The notes under the pieces were generated by a model. That model was not told the origin of the DNA. It saw only the letters and a list, made by a program, of their open reading frames with translations, and ran no database searches. Both the position numbers and the translations under genes were made by a program. 64,000 nucleotides of DNA from Streptomyces ipomoeae 91-03 (lineage in GTDB: Bacteria > Actinomycetota > Actinomycetes > Streptomycetales > Streptomycetaceae): the NCBI RefSeq assembly GCF_000317595.1, contig NZ_AEJC01000191.1, positions 1 to 64,000 on the forward strand, in the 5' to 3' direction. The first letter of the stretch is position 1. Every line of letters starts with the position of its first letter. Of this stretch, positions 52,995-61,835 are shown piece by piece.

Positions 52995-55090
52995 TAGTGC
53001 CCCGCGTCGGCGGGCCGGGCGCGCACCAGCGTGCCCGGCTCGCTGCCGAGGTCGTACATCTGCCACATGAGGAGTTCGCCACCCTCGTTCGGCTCGATGG
53101 ACATGCTGCCGTTGGCGCCTCTCTCGCAGGCGTCCTCTCCCTCGCTGTCGTCGTCGAAGCCGACGATCTGGGGGCCGTACCAGATGCCGTCGTTCACCGC
53201 GCTCAGCGTCTGGGTGTACTCGCAGCCCGGGGCGAAGTTGTTCCGCGTGACGATCTCGCCGCCCACGGCGCTCTGCTCGATGGTGAGGAACCTGCCCATA
53301 CGGTTGCCCTCCAGGTCGACGAACTCCCATCTGCCCAGGAACTCCTCGGGGATGGGCGAACCGCCGGTGGCGGCGCGGAAGAGTTCGAGCGAGGAACCGT
53401 CGCCGGTCCACTCGACGCTCTCGTCCTCGGCCAGAAGCCTGATCGTCTGCTTCGACGGCGGCGCACCGCACTCCTCCCGGTTCTCGCCCTCGACCGTCTG
53501 CTCGTCCTCCCAGCGGGCCTCGCCCAGTGTGATCGAGTTCCCGTCGATCGACCGCAGTGAACTGCGGGCCCGGCAGAGGGAGAAGTAGCCGAGCCGCGAA
53601 TAGACCGCGAGCGGCTGCCCCCGCGCGCCCGCCCGCAGTTCGATCCGCACCCGAGGCGTACGGACCATCCCGTCGCTGGTCTTCTCCTTCCCTTCCCAGG
53701 CCCCCACCAGCGACTTCGGCATGCGTTCGGCGGTGGATGCCCGCGTGGCGGAGGCGGAGGGCGAGCCGGACGGGGAGGGGGAGGCCGACGCCGAGGCCGA
53801 CTTGGACGGTGACGCGGAGGATGTGGCCGAGGCCGTTGGATCGCCGGTCCCCTTCGCCCCCTGCTCCTTCTCCCCGTCCGGCCGTAGTACGACGAAGACG
53901 ACCGCCGCGATGAGCACGGCCAGCACGGTGCCGAGAACGGCCGCCCGCCGCCGTGCCCGGGAAGGCTTGAGGCCGGAGGGGGGTGCGGGTGCCGGAGTCC
54001 TCGGGTCGGTCGGAGTCGGAGCGGGTGCCGGAGTCTTCGCGTCGGCCGGAGTCGGAGCGGGTGCCGGAGTCTTCGCGTCGGCCGGAGTCGGAGCGGGTGC
54101 CGGAGTCTTCGCGTCGGCCGGAGTCGGGGCGGGGGCCGGTGTCGGTGGCGATGTCGACCCGGGCGCGGCGGCGTCGAGGACCGTCGGTTCCGGGCCGTCC
54201 GTGTCCAGGAGCCGTACGGCGTGGTCGGCGAGTCCGGCGAGGAGTTCGGCCGGTAGCCAGGCGGCGTCGGAGTCCGGGGTGCGCGTGCGGTCGATCAGCT
54301 CGGCCACGGTCGGACGGGCCGCCGGGTCCTTGGCCAGGCACTCGCGGATCAGGTCGACCAGGTCCTCCGGTACCCCGGTGAGGTCGGGCTCGTCCTGGGC
54401 GATGCGGAACATGAGGGCGTGGAGGCCGATTTCGGAGGTGCCGAAGGGCAGCCGGCCGGTGGCGGCGTAGGCGAGCAGGGAGCCGAGGGAGAAGACGTCG
54501 GAGGCGGTGGTGACGCGTTCGCCGCGGACCTGTTCCGGGGACATGAAGCCAGGGGAGCCGATGACCGCGCCGGTGCGGGTGAGACCGCCGCCGGTGACGG
54601 TGTCGAGGGCGCGGGCGATGCCGAAGTCGATGACGCGGGGGCCGTCCGCGGTCAGGAGGACGTTGGAGGGTTTGAGGTCGCGGTGGACCAGGCCGGCGTC
54701 GTGGATCGAGGTGAGGGCGAGGGCCAGCCGGTGGCCGAGGGCCCGTACGGAGGCGGTCGGCAAGGGCCCGTACCCGTCCTCCACGACCGACTCCAGGGAG
54801 GGTCCGGGCACGTACTTGGTGGCGACCCACGGCACCTCGGCCTCGGTGTCGGCGTCCAGTACGGCCGCCGTCCACTCCCCGCCGACCTTCCGCGAGGCCC
54901 GCACCTCCCGCGCGAACCGCTCCCGGAACTCCCCCTGCCGCGCCAGCTCCCCGTGCACCAGCTTCACGGCCACGATCCGCCCACCGGGCGCCCGCCCCAG
55001 ATAGACCCGCCCCATCCCACCGGCCGCGAGCCGCCCTACGAGCCGGTACGCGCCTATGTGCGAGGGGTCCTCAGCGGTGAGTGGACGCAT
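52994..55090 (-). CDS. Transmembrane serine/threonine protein kinase 1
   Basis: 698 residues. Kinase domain at 1-270: glycine loop LAAGGMGRVYLGRA, VAVKLVHGE, HRDLKPSNVLL near 136, DFGIARA and SPGFMSPEQVRG. Then a Pro/Ala/Thr linker with four 12-residue repeats (TPAPAPTPADAK), one membrane helix near 385 (VLGTVLAVLIAAVVFVVL), a Ser/Ala/Pro stalk and an outer domain of two lipocalin-like modules (LVGAWEGKEKTSDG and EEFLGRWEFVDLEG). No PASTA repeats. The final codon TAG contains the insertion site of the IS. Confidence 0.9.
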   Translation of the reverse strand: MRPLTAEDPSHIGAYRLVGRLAAGGMGRVYLGRAPGGRIVAVKLVHGELARQGEFRERFAREVRASRKVGGEWTAAVLDADTEAEVPWVATKYVPGPSLESVVEDGYGPLPTASVRALGHRLALALTSIHDAGLVHRDLKPSNVLLTADGPRVIDFGIARALDTVTGGGLTRTGAVIGSPGFMSPEQVRGERVTTASDVFSLGSLLAYAATGRLPFGTSEIGLHALMFRIAQDEPDLTGVPEDLVDLIRECLAKDPAARPTVAELIDRTRTPDSDAAWLPAELLAGLADHAVRLLDTDGPEPTVLDAAAPGSTSPPTPAPAPTPADAKTPAPAPTPADAKTPAPAPTPADAKTPAPAPTPTDPRTPAPAPPSGLKPSRARRRAAVLGTVLAVLIAAVVFVVLRPDGEKEQGAKGTGDPTASATSSASPSKSASASASPSPSGSPSASATRASTAERMPKSLVGAWEGKEKTSDGMVRTPRVRIELRAGARGQPLAVYSRLGYFSLCRARSSLRSIDGNSITLGEARWEDEQTVEGENREECGAPPSKQTIRLLAEDESVEWTGDGSSLELFRAATGGSPIPEEFLGRWEFVDLEGNRMGRFLTIEQSAVGGEIVTRNNFAPGCEYTQTLSAVNDGIWYGPQIVGFDDDSEGEDACERGANGSMSIEPNEGGELLMWQMYDLGSEPGTLVRARPADAGH
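53989..54140 (-). repeat. 36-bp in-frame tandem repeat in kinase 1
   Basis: GTGCCGGAGTC recurs at 53989, 54025, 54061 and 54097, every 36 bases, nearly without mismatch. It encodes the juxtamembrane linker repeats. Confidence 0.92.
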
Positions 55091-55138
55091 AGCACCGGAT
55101 CTTCGCACAACACGCCTCGGACGGTGCCCGCTTCCGGC

Positions 55139-55816
55139 TCAGCTGAAGACGATCATCGAGCCCTGCGCCAGGCTTCGGGTCGTCGCCGCGTGGAGGCCCA
55201 GCCAGACATGGCGTTCCCGGGCGAAGGGGCTGGGATCGTACGGCGCCGGAACGGCCGGTTCCTCCAGCTCGGTCGGGGCGAGGGGGGCTTCGGGCGGGGC
55301 CGGGGGGTTCGCCGGGTCGATGCCGATCGCCGGGGCCACGAACTCCAGTTCCCGCAGCAGCGCCTGGGAGGAGCCCAAGGGGCCGCCACCGGCGAGGAGT
55401 TCTTCGTCGGCGAGCGGCTGCGGGAAGTCGACCGGGACGTACGCGCCGGCGTGGTCGTAGTGCCAGACCAGGTGCGACTGCTGGGCCGTCGTCTCGAACA
55501 TCTCCAGCAGCTGCTCGTAGTCGCCGCCCAGCTCGTCCACCGGGGTCACCGCCAGACCGCACACCTGGAGCAGATAGGCCCGGCGCAGGAAGTGCAGCGC
55601 GTCGTAGTCGAAGCCCGCGACCGGGGCGACGTCGCCGGTCATCCCCGGCATGTACTGGAACACCGGCACCGGTGGCAGCCCGGCCTCGCCCAGCAGCTTG
55701 TTGTAGAGCGCGAGTTCCTCGGCGAAGGGATTGTCGGGCGTGTGGCACAACACGTCGACGAGCGGGACCAACCAGAGGTCACAGGCCAAAAGAGAACTCC
55801 TCGCGTCATCCGGCAT
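55139..55816 (-). CDS. Conserved hypothetical protein upstream of kinase 1
   Basis: 225 residues, acidic, soluble. LLACDLWLVPLVDVLCHTPDNP at the start, then VPVFQYMPGMTGDVAPVAGF and SHLVWHYDHAGAYVPVDFP. No family I can name. It lies 49 bases before the kinase gene in the same direction, so it may be co-transcribed with it, as a partner or substrate. The start at 55816 is chosen over 55846 because both lack ribosome sites but the shorter fits the first predicted helix. Confidence 0.7.
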   Translation of the reverse strand: MPDDARSSLLACDLWLVPLVDVLCHTPDNPFAEELALYNKLLGEAGLPPVPVFQYMPGMTGDVAPVAGFDYDALHFLRRAYLLQVCGLAVTPVDELGGDYEQLLEMFETTAQQSHLVWHYDHAGAYVPVDFPQPLADEELLAGGGPLGSSQALLRELEFVAPAIGIDPANPPAPPEAPLAPTELEEPAVPAPYDPSPFARERHVWLGLHAATTRSLAQGSMIVFS

Positions 55817-56063
55817 GCCACGCACGGTACGGAGCGGTTCGCGCACGGCACACAGTGGTCAGGGAAGCGTAGTCGGTGGGGGCCGCTTCAGTCCCCTTCG
55901 TGCGGACCCCTACGGGGTCGGTGTGCGGGTTCCGGACGGTGTGGTGCGGGGGCCGAGGGCCGGCGCGGGTTCTGTGGGTTCGCGTACGGGTCCACGGGGG
56001 CCCGAGGCCTCCACGGGTTCCCGCTGAGGCCCTGGTGATTCTCGCGTGACTCTCGCGCCTGTC

Positions 56064-58625
56064 CTATGCGGTCTCGTGCAGGTCCCATACCCACACACCG
56101 CCCACCCACCTACCCGGATGGCCGACCAGCTTGTCCACCGTCGCGCGCAGCTGCTCGTCGTACGTCTGTGGGACGAGGACGAGTGCGCCCGCGTGCCAGT
56201 AGGCGAAGTCGCGGCGGGCCTGGGCCCGCCAGTTCTCGCCGATGACCGGGAGTTCGCCGGTGTAGCGGACGTCGCGCAGGAGGTTGGAGGTGTGGCGGGG
56301 GGCGGCGCCGTAGATGCCGGTGCGGTCCTCGCCGAAGGGGCCGTTGAAGTAGCCGCCGGGCATCCGGAAGGCGAAGTCGGCGGTGGTCTGCCAGTGCAGT
56401 GCCTCCGCGTTGCCGGCGTCCGGCAGCGGGACGGGTACGAGGGTCTCGCCGGCCTCTGTGTCCACGTACGACTTCCATGTGCCGTCCGCGATGAACGCCG
56501 GGACCTCGGGCCGCTCCATCGACGTCAGCGGCGCGGGGACGATCGGGAGCAGGGCGAGGGCGATCGCCATGAAGCCGGTGTACCGGGTGCCGAGGCCGTT
56601 CGTCGCCGCGAGGCGTTCCCAGGCGAGGGCCAGCAGCATGCCGAGCACGGGGGCGCAGATCATCGCCACCCGGCTCTCGATCACCGCCTCGAACAGCGGT
56701 TTCTCGGCGAGCAGCGTCCAGGGGCCGGGGACGACGAGGTCCGTCTGCGGCAGGCGGATCTTCGTGCCGAGGGAGAGGACGGCGGCGGCGAGCGCGGTGA
56801 AGGCGAGCGCCTTGACCAGGGGGCGTTCCCAGAGGCGTACGACGATGCCGAGGGCCAGGAGGACGAGGGGCCAGCCGTAGAAGGCGTTCTGTTCGGTGGG
56901 ATTGAGGGAGAGCGCGTCGGCGCGGGCGCGGTCGCCGGCGAGGAGGGAGCGTTCGGCGAAGGAGAGGAGGGCGAGGGGGCTGTTGCCGGTGTTGTCGCCG
57001 TGGGCGATGTCCGAGTAGCTCTGCGGGCCGAAGAACTGCCAGGAGAGCGGGAAGCCGACGAGAGGCATCGCCACCAGGGCCGCGATGCCCAGCCCCGTCA
57101 GCAGGGGGCGCCAGCAGGCGCGGGCCACGTCCTGCCGCACGACGGCGTACGCGGCGGCGAACAGCAGCATCCCCATCGCGGCGAGCAGCAGCGGCTCCTC
57201 GCCGAGGAGGATCTGGTACGCCGTCATCAGGCCCAGGACCACCCCGTCCCGTACCGTCCGCTCGCCCGTGCACAGCCGCAGGGCCCGGTCGATGATCAGC
57301 GGCAGCATGAACAGGACGACGAAGTTGGGGTGCGCGTTGGCGTGGCTGACCATCGGCGGGGCGAACGCGGCGAGGACCGCTCCCGCGAAGGCCGCGCCCC
57401 GGTGCCGTACGACTCGCTTGACGAGCAGCCAGTACCAGGCGGCGGCCGTCGCGGCGAGGCCCAGCGTCATCACCAGGGCGAGGGAGACGGCCGGGCCGAG
57501 CGTGAGCGTGACCGGGGTGAGGGGGACCGACAGGCCCAGCATCACCGTGTTGGCCATCAGGTTCACGCCGTCCGGGAAGCCCTGGGCGGTGGTGAAGAGG
57601 GGGTTGCGGAGATGGACGAGGTTGTCGGCCGTCACCGCGAAGAACCACTCCCACTGGTTCTGGTCCTGGAGGGAGTCCGGGAGGTAGCGGCCGTTCGGAT
57701 CCGGCCAGCGGCCGGAGTGGAGGGCCAGGGAGAGAAGGAGGAAGAGGGTGAGCGCGGCGGCGTCGGCGGGGCGGAGGGAGCGGAGCGCTGCGCGGAGTGC
57801 CGGGCGGGGGGATCGGGGTGAGCCGGGTGCGTCGAGGGAACGGGGGGCGGGTGTACGGGTCTCGGCTGTGCGGGGCTTGGTCGTACGGGTCCGAAGGATG
57901 GCGAGGTCGGTCAGGGATCGGGCGTAGTCGCGGGGGCGGATCTTCGAGCCCGGCTGGTGGGACCAGCGGATGGGGACCTCGGCGACGGGCCAGCCGCTCT
58001 GCCGGAAATGCCGGAGTATCTCCACGTCTATCGCGAAGCCGTCGAGACGGGAGGCGGCGAAGGCCTCGCGGGCGCGGTCGCCGTCGAGGAGCTTGAAGCC
58101 GCACTGGGTGTCGCGGATGCCGGGCACGGCGAGGCCGCGTATCAGTAAGTTGCCGGCGCGGCCGAGGGTTTCGCGCAGCCGGTGTTGTCGCTGCTCGACG
58201 TTGGCGCCGGGGGCCTCGCGGGAGCCGATCGCGGCGGAGTTGCCGTCGGCGAGGGCCTTGTCGAGCCGTTCCAACTCGTCGATGGGGGCGGCGAGATCGG
58301 CGTCAGTGAGCAGGACGCGGCGGCCGTACGAGGCGCAGACGCCGAGGCGCAGGGCGTGGCCCTTGCCGCGGTTCTCGGGGCCGCCGGTGATGAGCTGGAC
58401 GCGGGAGTCGCGGGCGGTGAAGGCGGCGACGACGTCGCGCGTACCGTCCGTCGAGCCGTCGTCGACGACGATGACCTCCCAGGTCGCGGCGGTCTCGGTC
58501 GCGGCGAGATGGGCGACGATCGCGTCGAGGGTGGGGCCGAGGCGGCCCTCCTCGTTGTAGGCGGGGATGACGACGGAGAGGTCGACGCCGACATGGGGGC
58601 CGACGCCCGCGGGGGGCGTGGTCAT
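56064..58625 (-). CDS. GT2 glycosyltransferase fused to a membrane glycosyltransferase-like domain
   Basis: 853 residues. Residues 15-250 are a DPM1/ALG5-type GT2 domain: VDLSVVIPAYNEEGRLG, VIVVDDGSTDGT, LLTDADLAAP (metal-binding DxD) and GIRDTQCGFKL. From about 290 there are some ten membrane helices with DPNGRYLPDSLQDQNQWEWF in the first outer loop, resembling GT-C enzymes. The fusion could build a polyprenyl-phosphate sugar and pass it on outside the membrane. The start codon overlaps the GntR stop by 4 bases. Confidence 0.85.
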   Translation of the reverse strand: MTTPPAGVGPHVGVDLSVVIPAYNEEGRLGPTLDAIVAHLAATETAATWEVIVVDDGSTDGTRDVVAAFTARDSRVQLITGGPENRGKGHALRLGVCASYGRRVLLTDADLAAPIDELERLDKALADGNSAAIGSREAPGANVEQRQHRLRETLGRAGNLLIRGLAVPGIRDTQCGFKLLDGDRAREAFAASRLDGFAIDVEILRHFRQSGWPVAEVPIRWSHQPGSKIRPRDYARSLTDLAILRTRTTKPRTAETRTPAPRSLDAPGSPRSPRPALRAALRSLRPADAAALTLFLLLSLALHSGRWPDPNGRYLPDSLQDQNQWEWFFAVTADNLVHLRNPLFTTAQGFPDGVNLMANTVMLGLSVPLTPVTLTLGPAVSLALVMTLGLAATAAAWYWLLVKRVVRHRGAAFAGAVLAAFAPPMVSHANAHPNFVVLFMLPLIIDRALRLCTGERTVRDGVVLGLMTAYQILLGEEPLLLAAMGMLLFAAAYAVVRQDVARACWRPLLTGLGIAALVAMPLVGFPLSWQFFGPQSYSDIAHGDNTGNSPLALLSFAERSLLAGDRARADALSLNPTEQNAFYGWPLVLLALGIVVRLWERPLVKALAFTALAAAVLSLGTKIRLPQTDLVVPGPWTLLAEKPLFEAVIESRVAMICAPVLGMLLALAWERLAATNGLGTRYTGFMAIALALLPIVPAPLTSMERPEVPAFIADGTWKSYVDTEAGETLVPVPLPDAGNAEALHWQTTADFAFRMPGGYFNGPFGEDRTGIYGAAPRHTSNLLRDVRYTGELPVIGENWRAQARRDFAYWHAGALVLVPQTYDEQLRATVDKLVGHPGRWVGGVWVWDLHETA

Positions 58626-59323
58626 CCGGCCTCCGCTTCCCCGTTCGCCGGGTTTTCCACGAGGGTCAGGGAGTATTCGTCGTACCCGGCGACGATCTGC
58701 CGCGCGGTCTGGGCGTCGCGGCGGGTGAGGGCGTCGACGAGCTCGGTGTGGCGGGACCAGAGCCGGCCGCGGAGGTCGTCCGCGCGGCGCAGGTGCTGGA
58801 CCGCGCACACCCAGGACTGCACGCGCAGCCGGTGCAGGAAGTCGGTGAGGTAGGGGTTACCGAACAGGGAGGTCAGCTCGCGCCAGAACCGCAGGTCGTA
58901 GCCGATGAGGATGTTCAGGTCACCGGCGGTCGCGGCGCGCCGCGCCTCCTCGCCGCGGCGCTGGACCCCGGCGAGCGCGGCGGCCGTACGGGGGTCGACC
59001 TTGCGGTCGCCGATCCGGCGGAACATGCCCTCGCCGACCAGGACACGGGCCTCGACCATGCTGCGGTAGTCGGCCACCGAGTACTCGTGGACCTGGAAAC
59101 CCCGGTGCTGTACGGCCTCCAGCAGGCCCTGCGCGGACAGGTCGACCAGGGCCTCGCGCACGGGCGTCGCCGACACCCCGTACTGCTCGGCGATCTCCTT
59201 CACCGTGAACTCCTGCCCCGGCTTCAGACGGCCGGCCAGCACCTCGTCACGGAGCGCGTCCGCGAGCTGCTGCCGCAGGGTGCTACGGGTCACGGCGCCA
59301 TTGCCACCGCCGGTGCCGGGCAT
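58622..59323 (-). CDS. GntR-family (FadR subfamily, FCD domain) regulator
   Basis: 233 residues from ATG 59323. N-terminal winged helix (LRQQLADALRDEVLAGRLKP, EIAEQYGVSATPVREALVDL) and an FCD all-helical domain from about 95 (DYRSMVEARVLVGEGMFR, later SRHTELVDAL), which usually binds an organic acid with a metal. It is co-translated with the glycosyltransferase downstream. The inverted repeat at 59368-59396 upstream is a likely autoregulatory site. Confidence 0.9.
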   Translation of the reverse strand: MPGTGGGNGAVTRSTLRQQLADALRDEVLAGRLKPGQEFTVKEIAEQYGVSATPVREALVDLSAQGLLEAVQHRGFQVHEYSVADYRSMVEARVLVGEGMFRRIGDRKVDPRTAAALAGVQRRGEEARRAATAGDLNILIGYDLRFWRELTSLFGNPYLTDFLHRLRVQSWVCAVQHLRRADDLRGRLWSRHTELVDALTRRDAQTARQIVAGYDEYSLTLVENPANGEAEAG

Positions 59324-59367
59324 CGTGGTCTGGGTCCCCCATCCGCGTACGGGTACGCATTCCTGTG

Positions 59368-59396
59368 CGTGCTCTCTGTGTTCTCTTACGAGCACG
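59368..59396. promoter_or_regulatory. Inverted repeat before the GntR gene
   Basis: CGTGCTC, 15 bases, GAGCACG; perfect 7-bp arms 45 bases before the GntR start. Confidence 0.5.
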
Positions 59397-59483
59397 TCAC
59401 CTTACGCGTTCGGGTTCGAGCGAGGAGTTTTTGCCCCACTGTGCCGACTCGTGCGGCTCGTGGACCCGTGTGGGCGTGTGGGG

Positions 59484-60086
59484 TCAGCGTTGGTAGAGCT
59501 GCCACATGGCGAGTTCGGTGTCGTGTGCGCGCAGGTGTTCGACGGCCGCCGAGGGGGTGCGCCGCTCGGTGAGTTCGTAGAAGAAGAACAGCGGGGCGAA
59601 CACGCTCGCGTAGCCGAACGGGGCGCCGGTGGGGGCGATGTACATGCTGGCGCCGGCGTCGAGGAAGGCCTCGGCGAGCGCGGGGTCCCCGGTGTCGCAG
59701 CCGGTGGCGAGGGTGACGCTGCCCGGCAGGCGGAGATGTTCGCGTACCCGGTCCGGGCCGACGGCGCCGTTGAACGGCTGGAATTCGGCCAGTTCCTCGG
59801 CGACGTCGTCCATCAGGATGCGTCCCTCGTCGCCGTGGCAGGACAGGATCACATACGGTGCGATCGGTCTCGTGCCGTCCAGCGCCGCCACCAGATGGCG
59901 GGGCTGGCCGACCCGCAGGTAGTTCACCTGGACGCCGAAGACTTCCAGCCCCTCACGCAACGGACGCGCGGACCCGCCCTGGATGTCGATCAGATCGACC
60001 TCGGTCCAGGCCAGGCGACCGGCCTGGACCTCACGTATCCGCGACGGACGCTGAGTCGCCAGCCACTCCTCTTCTGTCCTGTGCAT
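59484..60086 (-). CDS. Small His/Cys protein resembling caspase/CHAT-fold peptidases
   Basis: 200 residues, soluble. Two segments look like a His/Cys dyad of the caspase-hemoglobinase fold: PYVILSCHGDEGRILMDD (strand, then His-Gly, about 85-102) and VTLATGCDTGDPALAEAFLD (strand, Cys, then helix) followed by AGASMYIAPTG. The arrangement matches CHAT and C14 domains, but with no partner domains. Function unknown. It follows the class III aminotransferase by 71 bases in the same direction. Confidence 0.6.
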   Translation of the reverse strand: MHRTEEEWLATQRPSRIREVQAGRLAWTEVDLIDIQGGSARPLREGLEVFGVQVNYLRVGQPRHLVAALDGTRPIAPYVILSCHGDEGRILMDDVAEELAEFQPFNGAVGPDRVREHLRLPGSVTLATGCDTGDPALAEAFLDAGASMYIAPTGAPFGYASVFAPLFFFYELTERRTPSAAVEHLRAHDTELAMWQLYQR

Positions 60087-60157
60087 CACCTGGCCAAGAT
60101 GCCACGGCCACAACCGTCGGCCCCGCTGATCGCGCGAATCCGGCCGGAGTCATCGCC

Positions 60158-61522
60158 TCACACCGTGTACTCGTCCGCCACGGTCAGCGCCGCGTCCAGT
60201 GCTGCCAGGCCCTCCTTCGCCTCCGACTCCGTGATGTTGCACGGCGGGACCACGTGGGTGCGGTTCATGTTGACGAAGGGCCAGAGGCCTTGGGACCTGG
60301 CTGCCTTGGCGAAGGCCAGCATGGGGGTGTTGGCCTCGCCCGTCGCGTTGTAGGGGACCAACGGCTCGCGGGTTTCCTTGTTCTTCACCAGTTCCAGGGC
60401 CCAGAACATGCCCACGCCGCGTACCTCGCCGACCGAGGGGTGGCGGGCGGCCAGTTCGCGCAGGGCCGGTTCGATGAGCGTCGCGCCGAGTTCCGCCGCG
60501 TTGTCCACGATGCCCTCCTCCGCCATCACGTTGATCGTGGCCACGGCCGCGCCGCAGGCGAGCGGGTGGCCGGAGTACGTCAGGCCGCCGGGGTACGGGC
60601 GCCTGGCGAAGGTCTCGGCGATCGTCCCGGAGATCGCCACGCCGCCCAGCGGGACGTATCCCGAGTTCACGCCCTTGGCGAAGGTCATCAGGTCCGGGAC
60701 CACGTCGAAGTGGTCCGCCGCGAACCACTTGCCCGTGCGGCCGAAGCCCGCCATGACCTCGTCGAGGACGAAGACGATGCCGTACTTGTCGCAGAGGTCG
60801 CGGACGCCTGCCAGATAGCCCGGCGGCGGGATCATGATGCCGGCCGTGCCCGGGATGGTCTCCAGGATGATCGCGGCGATCGTCGAGGGGCCCTCGAAGG
60901 CGATCGTCGTTTCGAGGTGTTCCAGCGCGCGGGCGCACTCCTGTTCCTCCGTCTCCGCGTAGAAGCGGGAGCGGTAGAGGAAGGGGGCCCAGAAGTGCAC
61001 GACCCCGGCCGCGGCGGTGTCGGAGGCCCAGCGGCGGGGGTCGCCGGTGATGTTCACGGCCTGCTGGGTGCCGCCGTGGTACGAGCGGTACGCGGCGAGC
61101 ACCTTGGGGCGGCCGGTGTGCAGCCGGGCCATGCGCACGGCGTGCTCCACCGCGTCCGCGCCCCCGTTGGTGAAGAAGATCTTGTCCAGGTCGCCCGGCG
61201 TGCGTTCGGCGATCAGCCGTGCGGCCTCCGAGCGCGCCTCGACCGCGAACGCCGGGGCGAACGTCGTCATCGTCGCGGCCTGTTCCTGGATCGCGGCGAC
61301 GACCTTGGGGTGCTGGTAGCCGATGTTGGTGAAGACGAGGCCGCTGGTGAAGTCCAGGTAGCGGTTGCCGTCGTAGTCCCAGAAGTACGAACCCTCCGCA
61401 CCGGCGACGGGGAGCGGGTCGATGAGTTCCTGGGCGGACCAGGAGTGGAAGACGTGGGCTCGGTCCGCCGCCTTCACCTTGGCGCCGACCTGGGGATCTG
61501 GCTGGGGGGTCAGAGGGGTCAT
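60158..61522 (-). CDS. Class III aminotransferase (omega-transaminase type)
   Basis: 454 residues from ATG 61522; ATG 61597 is possible and has a G-rich upstream site. PLP motifs: FTNGGADAVEHAVRMAR, SYHGGTQQAVN, VFVLDEVMAGFGRTGKW and the Schiff-base Lys in LMTFAKGVNSGYVPLGG, then THVVPPCNI. The family moves amino groups from the omega position of amines or beta-alanine-type compounds to pyruvate or 2-oxoglutarate. The substrate cannot be told. Confidence 0.92.
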   Translation of the reverse strand: MTPLTPQPDPQVGAKVKAADRAHVFHSWSAQELIDPLPVAGAEGSYFWDYDGNRYLDFTSGLVFTNIGYQHPKVVAAIQEQAATMTTFAPAFAVEARSEAARLIAERTPGDLDKIFFTNGGADAVEHAVRMARLHTGRPKVLAAYRSYHGGTQQAVNITGDPRRWASDTAAAGVVHFWAPFLYRSRFYAETEEQECARALEHLETTIAFEGPSTIAAIILETIPGTAGIMIPPPGYLAGVRDLCDKYGIVFVLDEVMAGFGRTGKWFAADHFDVVPDLMTFAKGVNSGYVPLGGVAISGTIAETFARRPYPGGLTYSGHPLACGAAVATINVMAEEGIVDNAAELGATLIEPALRELAARHPSVGEVRGVGMFWALELVKNKETREPLVPYNATGEANTPMLAFAKAARSQGLWPFVNMNRTHVVPPCNITESEAKEGLAALDAALTVADEYTV

Positions 61523-61835
61523 GGGGGTGAGGGTAGGGGTGGGACGTGTGTCGGAGACATCGGCGTCCTGTCTGTGCGCGGGGCTGGAACGCGACATGTT
61601 GTCGCCCCCGCCGCCCCTACCCGTCCCTCCCCCATCTACGTGGTCGCAGCGGACCTTCAGGGCGCGGGGCTGTTACGGAACCGTAGACGCCGGTCCATTC
61701 GGCTGTTCTCGTGGCCGCACTACGATCGGTCCGTTGCGTACGTACACGTACGTACTCACACGTACGCGTACACACTCGCGTAAGGAAGCCACGAAGGCTC
61801 GCACGGGGGCTCGGGGGAAGGCGGGGACGGTAGCC
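61523..61835. other. Divergent gap with ACGTAC-rich tract
   Basis: 313 bases between the aminotransferase and kinase 2. 61736-61784 is a run of alternating purine-pyrimidine words (GTACGTACACGTACGTAC, then CACACGTACGCGTACAC) with several overlapping palindromes just before the kinase leader. No gene seen. Confidence 0.55.
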
